A DNA stretch of 50,857 bases from Vicinamibacteria bacterium (GTDB taxonomy: Bacteria > Acidobacteriota > Vicinamibacteria > Fen-336): NCBI GenBank assembly GCA_023701125.1, contig JAMPXO010000023.1, positions 1 to 50,857 of the forward strand, given 5' to 3'. Made by a program: the position numbers and the translations under genes. Positions within the stretch are counted from its first letter, which is position 1. Every line of letters begins with the position of its first letter. The notes below the pieces were generated by a model, which was given only the letters and a program-made list of their open reading frames with translations, had not been told where the DNA came from and did no database searches. Below, piece by piece: positions 47,489 to 50,857 of the stretch.

Positions 47489-47549
47489 AGGGGGGGTTAC
47501 CTCGCAGGATGGCTGACTGGGTCCGGGCGCGAGGGCGCCACGCGAGGCC

Positions 47550-47691
47550 GCAGAACACTGAGATAACCAGCGACACCGAGACTCAAGATGACCGGCGGCC
47601 CCACCTCAGCCATGCTCGGGCTCTCCACTGGGCCCGCCGCTCCTCTAATCCGGGAACCCCTCGGTTCGTCAGGTTCATTGCATTGTTGGGC
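47550..47691 (-). repeat. attC3
   Basis: GCAGAAC (47550-47556) to GTTGGGC (47685-47691). The right core is a perfect GTTRRRY and is exactly complementary to GCCCAAC of attC4 at the other end of the GIY-YIG cassette. Full-length (142 nt) with the internal GGCGGCCC/GGGCCCGCC stem. Confidence 0.85.
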
Positions 47692-47768
47692 GGCCGGCGG
47701 CGCACCGAGGATGCCTCGGAAGGGCAGCGTCGTGTCTGTCGGAGCCCACAGCTCAGTGGCCTCCGCGG

Positions 47769-48131
47769 CTAGCCCTGGGACTTTGGGTTGCCGTGGTAGC
47801 CCCGTTCGCCATAAGGCGAGAGCTTCTCGAGCCACAGTTGTTCAAGTACACGGAGGTCCCCAGATGGATCACTGCCCGCCCCCTCTGCTGGAGGCAGTTC
47901 ATCGACGATCTCGAATATGAAGGCCTCCGCACCCAGGCGATTCCAATCGTCCTGAAGAGCGCGGTTCGGGTGACTGCCATGACCGAGCTGGAAGCGCTCG
48001 CGGTTCAGCACCGACGGCAGGTCCCGACTGCTCCCGACGAACGACCGGTCGTCGACGGTGTTGTGGATGCGGAACACGCCCATGGGTCGGCGGGTTTCCT
48101 TGTACTGACGGATGAGTGCCTTCCGGTCCAT
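47769..48131 (-). CDS. GIY-YIG nuclease-family protein (cassette gene)
   Basis: 120 aa from ATG 48131, preferred over an upstream in-frame GTG because family similarity starts at MDRKALIRQYKETRRPMG and GGAGAG lies upstream. The GIY-YIG signature appears as GVF (in PMGVFRIHN) and FVG (in RSFVGSS), followed by the catalytic-region helix LNRERFQLGHGSHPNRALQ and DWNRLGAEAFIFEIVDEL. Proteins of this short type are common in integron cassettes and mobile regions; nuclease activity is not shown. Its frame stays intact, unlike the two toxin genes. Confidence 0.82.
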   Translation of the reverse strand: MDRKALIRQYKETRRPMGVFRIHNTVDDRSFVGSSRDLPSVLNRERFQLGHGSHPNRALQDDWNRLGAEAFIFEIVDELPPAEGAGSDPSGDLRVLEQLWLEKLSPYGERGYHGNPKSQG

Positions 48132-48180
48132 ACCTATCTCTCCCCGACCCGCGGGCCTCGGGCTCACCTACTCTAGGTCC

Positions 48181-48321
48181 GCCCAACACTGCAATAACCT
48201 GCGACACCGAGACTCAGAATGACCGGCGGCCCCACCTCAGCCATGCTCGGGCTCTCCACTGGGCCGCCGCTCCTCTAATCCGGGAACCCCTCGGTTCGTC
48301 AGGTTCATTGCATTGTTATCG
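48181..48321 (-). repeat. attC4
   Basis: GCCCAAC (48181-48187) to GTTATCG (48315-48321), 141 nt, full set of boxes. The left core matches the attC3 right core and the right core matches the attC5 left core (CGATAAC), each perfectly. Confidence 0.87.
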
Positions 48322-48768
48322 GCCGCGTTCACTACGCGACGCGCGCCGTTGGGGGCTTCGTGCTACCAGGCGACCTACCGCACCTCCGGAGCGCAGCCGC
48401 GATCAAGGGTGCGGTTCGTTGACCCCGAGAGCCTCTGACAGACGGGCGTTCCCCCCGAATCGTTGAGCAAGGAACTCCGAATGGTACCCATGACGAGGAC
48501 GGAGACGAGAACGCTCGATGGGCCAGGACGAGGCGAAGCGGGACGAAGCAGCCGGGAACCCGGACACAGGTGCAGGAATGCAGGACGAGGAAGCGCTCGC
48601 CCGTGCGTGAATGAACGACCGCCTTTGACGATGCCCCACGCCTACCCGAACGCACGGGACCACCGACCACATGGTAGGAAGGTGCCTCCACGCTGGATGG
48701 ATGCCGTTCTGGCCCCCGACGCACCCAGGGTGCCACGGGAGGGAAGTTCGAGAGCGCTGGGGAGCGGC
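48322..48768. other. cassette without a recognisable gene
   Basis: 447 nt between attC4 and attC5. Several long frames exist on both strands (for example minus 48403-48777 and plus 48463-48774), but all are poor in hydrophobic core patterns, rich in R, S, P and H, lack Shine-Dalgarno sequences and overlap one another. No family was recognised. The cassette may be non-coding, hold a decayed gene, or encode something too divergent to see. Confidence 0.5.
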
Positions 48769-48908
48769 CGATAACACTGCAATAACCTGCGATACCGAGA
48801 CTCAAGATAACCGGCGGCCCCACCTCAGCCAGCACGGGCTCTCCACTGGGCCGCCGCTCCTTCACTCCGGGAACCCCTCGGTTCGTCAGGTTCATTGCAT
48901 TGTTGTGC
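48769..48908 (-). repeat. attC5
   Basis: CGATAAC (48769-48775) to GTTGTGC (48902-48908), 140 nt. The right core is complementary to GCACAAC of attC6. The central part differs from its neighbours by a missing TGCTC block (AGCCAGCACGGGC). Confidence 0.86.
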
Positions 48909-48917
48909 GGCCGCTGC

Positions 48918-49412
48918 TCATTCGATGGCACCCGTCTGGCCCGCGCCGGTTGCCCGGACTTTGCCTTCCGAGTCAAGCGTCACGCCCATGGCATCTGAGT
49001 TCGGGAAGTTGATCACCACCCCTTCGCACTTGAGGTCCCGACCCAGTGCGAGGACAGCCCGAGTCCACTCCTCCCTGGTCGGGTACTTCTCCTCGCTAGT
49101 GCGGAGACGTTCAGGACGGTTGCCGGGCGGCTCAGCCAAGCGACCGTACTGGACGACCGAATAGCCGCCACTCTCGCCCCGTTCAAAGAACGCTGGAGCG
49201 CCATCCGCTGCTGTGCATATGGCTACGAAGCGCTCGCTTGCGGGGAAGGCGGCTCGCTCAGCGGCCACGATCGCCTCTGCCCATGACTGACCACTCCCGA
49301 TCGAAGCGCGTATTCGTCGGATTCGCCACGGATCGTAGGTGAAGATGGAGACGACCCAGAGCACGAGGAGACCAAGTGCCGCTGCCAGAAGGATGCGTGG
49401 TCCCTTCCTCAT
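48918..49412 (-). CDS. hypothetical single-pass membrane protein (cassette gene)
   Basis: 164 aa from ATG 49412; the in-frame start further up lies within attC6 and is unlikely. Residues about 5-25 (RILLAAALGLLVLWVVSIF) form one TM segment. A soluble domain follows: SIGSGQSWAEAIVAAERAAF, FVAICTAADGAPAFFERG, YSVVQYGRLAEPPG, ending GVTLDSEGKVRATGAGQTG. No family recognised. The start is 23 nt from the attC6 core and the stop 9 nt from the attC5 core, so the gene fills its cassette as integron genes usually do. Confidence 0.7.
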   Translation of the reverse strand: MRKGPRILLAAALGLLVLWVVSIFTYDPWRIRRIRASIGSGQSWAEAIVAAERAAFPASERFVAICTAADGAPAFFERGESGGYSVVQYGRLAEPPGNRPERLRTSEEKYPTREEWTRAVLALGRDLKCEGVVINFPNSDAMGVTLDSEGKVRATGAGQTGAIE

Positions 49413-49434
49413 GCTTCGCCCTTCGCCAAGGTCC

Positions 49435-49575
49435 GCACAACACTGCAATAACCTGCGACACCGAGACTCAAGATGACCGGCGGCCCCACCTCAGCCATGC
49501 ATGGGCTCTCCACTGGGCCGCCGCTCCCTTAATCCGGGAACCCCTCGGTTCGTCAGGTTCATTGCATTGTTATGC
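49435..49575 (-). repeat. attC6
   Basis: GCACAAC (49435-49441) to GTTATGC (49569-49575), 141 nt. The right boundary GTTATGCGTCC is complementary over 11 nt to GGACGCATAAC at attC7, framing the propeller cassette. Confidence 0.88.
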
Positions 49576-50677
49576 GTCCGGTAGTTAGGGCGCCTCTGCC
49601 TCGAGTCGGAGCGAAGCAGAGCACGGTCGGCGGCTCTCCTTTGCCCACGATCCCGGCCAGAGAGTAGGTATTGATGAACAAGCAGCCACCCGCGATCACA
49701 GGAGTCGCGCCGAGGAACGACGCCCTCGGGATCTTCATGTCCCAGTCGATCTCTCCCCGTTCGCGGTCTACCGCTATGACTCGCCCGGTGGAGTCTGCGG
49801 TCCACAGATGCCTGCCAGCGATTGCGATGCGACTATTCAGTTGACCCAGACCTCGGACTAGCCCTTTGCACAGCACTTCGCCGGAGCGAGCCCGCAGAGA
49901 CACGTACGCGCCTCGTGGGGCCAGGACAACAACTTCATCGCCGCTGACGGCAGTCGCACCCGCGTGCCGTTGGTGCCATAGCACCTCTCCGGTGAGGGCG
50001 GCGAGGCCTGTAGTCCCGTTCGCGTGGCCGATTACCATGGTGCCCCTCGACACGAAGGGCCTCCATCGACCGAGCTGAACGCGCTTATCGATCCAGGGCG
50101 CAAGGGACGTGGACCACAGGCACTTCCCGTCTTGCAACGACACTGCCTGCACTGACGCACCTCGGGCGACGAAAAGGCGGGCACCATCCGAGGCTACGAG
50201 GCCCTCCACTGGTGCATGGGCCTCCACGCTGTTCCGCGTCTGCCACTGAATGCCGCCGCCCGGGTTGACCGCCATCAGTTCTTCGGCGCCCGCCACCCGG
50301 GCTATGAGCCGCTTCCGATGGACCGCCAAGAGGCCGCCCGGGAGAGTAGTGGCCATGACGAGCGAGCCGTCGGCCCAGTCGAGTTGCTCGCTTACTGTCC
50401 TACCCCGGAGTTCCTTCGCGACCGTGATCCCTTCAGCTGTGACGAAGATCGCGTAGTAGCTTCCCGGCCGGGTCCAGCGTGATCGTCCATCGTGGTCCAG
50501 GCAGACCAAGTGCTCACTTCGGCCACGTTCCCGACGGAAGAGGATCCCTCTCGGAGACGTACGGGGATCTCCGACACCGCCGACGAGAGTCCACTTCAGG
50601 GTGAGAGGCGCGCGCAGGGTGAGGTCGCTGGGCTGCGACCTGGACGGTCCATAGCTCTCCTGAGGGTAGTGCCTCAT
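49559..50677 (-). CDS. PQQ-like beta-propeller repeat protein (cassette gene)
   Basis: 372 aa from ATG 50677, 28 nt inside the cassette. There are repeated propeller blocks with the PQQ-type ending G-x-x-x-W: PGGGIQWQTRNS, LQDGKCLWSTSL, ALTGEVLWHQRH, RSGEVLCKGLV and ERGEIDWDMKIP, with AVSGDEVVVLAPRGAYV and HLWTADSTGRVIAVD strands. There is no signal peptide, so it is probably cytoplasmic. The last residues (GRITMQ) and the stop are coded by the attC6 end, as is common for cassette genes and further support for the minus orientation. Large for a cassette gene; function unknown. Confidence 0.82.
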   Translation of the reverse strand: MRHYPQESYGPSRSQPSDLTLRAPLTLKWTLVGGVGDPRTSPRGILFRRERGRSEHLVCLDHDGRSRWTRPGSYYAIFVTAEGITVAKELRGRTVSEQLDWADGSLVMATTLPGGLLAVHRKRLIARVAGAEELMAVNPGGGIQWQTRNSVEAHAPVEGLVASDGARLFVARGASVQAVSLQDGKCLWSTSLAPWIDKRVQLGRWRPFVSRGTMVIGHANGTTGLAALTGEVLWHQRHAGATAVSGDEVVVLAPRGAYVSLRARSGEVLCKGLVRGLGQLNSRIAIAGRHLWTADSTGRVIAVDRERGEIDWDMKIPRASFLGATPVIAGGCLFINTYSLAGIVGKGEPPTVLCFAPTRGRGALTTGRITMQ

Positions 50678-50704
50678 TGGTTCACCGAGGTCGCTGGCGA
50701 GGAC

Positions 50705-50845
50705 GCATAACACTGCAATAACCTGCGATACCGAGACTCAAGATAACCGGCGGCCCCACCTCAGCCATGCTCGGGCTCTCCAACGGGCCGCCGCTCCTTC
50801 ATTCCGGGAACCCCTCGGTTCGTCAGGTTCATTGCATTGTTATCC
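50705..50845 (-). repeat. attC7, last site before the window edge
   Basis: GCATAAC (50705-50711) to GTTATCC (50839-50845), 141 nt, complete. The array therefore continues to the right: the next cassette's 3' end begins at 50846 and only 12 nt of it are visible. Confidence 0.88.
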
Positions 50846-50857
50846 GGCCCGGGCCGC

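Larger units (their letters stand above)
45240..50857 (-). mobile_element. integron gene-cassette array (CALIN within this window)
   Basis: Eight related sites spaced through the right end of the window separate unrelated small genes. Each intact site begins RYYYAACACTGCAATAACC-like and ends GGTTCATTGCATTGTTRRRY-like, with an internal GGCGGCCC/GGGCCGCC stem. Cores at the two ends of one cassette are complementary: GTTGGGC/GCCCAAC, GTTATCG/CGATAAC, GTTGTGC/GCACAAC, and an 11-nt match GTTATGCGTCC/GGACGCATAAC. The half-site facing right has an extra G (AATGAACC against AATAACC) where canonical attC L'' has its extra-helical base. That and most gene directions give a minus orientation. No integrase is in the window. 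Confidence 0.85.

Noticed and set aside
48463-48774. Small + and - frames in the fifth cassette as genes
   Set aside because: No start signals, no recognisable fold pattern and mutual overlap; reported as a gene-less cassette instead.
45900-50857. Repeats taken as a CRISPR array
   Set aside because: The repeats are about 140 nt, imperfect, spaced from 44 to more than 1100 nt, and separated by genes. The complementary core pairs fit attC sites instead.

Overview
The window is very GC-rich, with dense gene packing, frequent GTG/TTG starts and many ATGA/GTGA overlaps. Its gene content fits a member of the Acidobacteriota, a didermic soil or sediment bacterium; this is inferred from family content only. 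The pointers are an ADOP-type FtsX/MacB permease, a Reg_prop beta-propeller sensor kinase, a TolB-propeller amidohydrolase, a HAF-repeat protein, a DUF4136 protein and several outer-membrane barrels. No rRNA, tRNA or CRISPR array was seen. LAYOUT: 1-8.4 kb holds housekeeping genes: ADOP permease (runs off the left edge), a tiny possibly leaderless antitoxin-like ORF, a PlsC-like acyltransferase, a DeaD/CsdA-type helicase, an ALDH7 dehydrogenase and a secreted PafA-like phosphodiesterase. 8.4-18.1 kb is a surface polysaccharide locus. A tightly overlapped + operon makes a UDP-L-6-deoxy-HexNAc sugar (4,6-dehydratase/5-epimerase, RmlD-like reductase, 2-epimerase), exports the polymer through an ABC-2 transporter, and ends in a glycosyltransferase-sulfotransferase fusion. 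It meets a convergent pair of glycosyltransferase genes, one a GT4-GT2 fusion. 18.1-25.7 kb carries envelope lipoproteins and barrels, a HAF protein and a 1083-aa propeller amidohydrolase. It includes two truncated barrel genes, each next to a copy of an inverted structured repeat. 25.8-31.3 kb holds a lipoprotein, a RapA/SNF2-like ATPase and a TGA-interrupted gene read here as a SELENOPROTEIN. Its thioredoxin-like domain is cut by TGA exactly where the redox-active residue belongs, and an E. coli fdhF-like SECIS hairpin sits 12 nt downstream. 31.3-45.2 kb holds a giant sensor kinase, a kinase/degenerate-HAD fusion, a MarR-arsM arsenic operon, an SRPBCC protein, RhlE helicase, a GDT1-type cation transporter and a slipin/NfeD pair. 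45.2 kb to the right edge is an integron cassette array. Seven attC-like sites (six of 140-142 nt, one of 93 nt) plus one disrupted site separate small cassettes: DUF6882, a HigBA pair, a RelBE-like pair, GIY-YIG, a membrane protein, a beta-propeller protein and two cassettes with little or no coding. The core of each site is complementary to the core at the other end of the same cassette, as integron recombination predicts. The extra-helical base pattern and gene direction place the array on the minus strand, so attI and intI should lie beyond the right edge. In both toxin-antitoxin cassettes the toxin gene is broken by several single-base indels while the antitoxin is intact.
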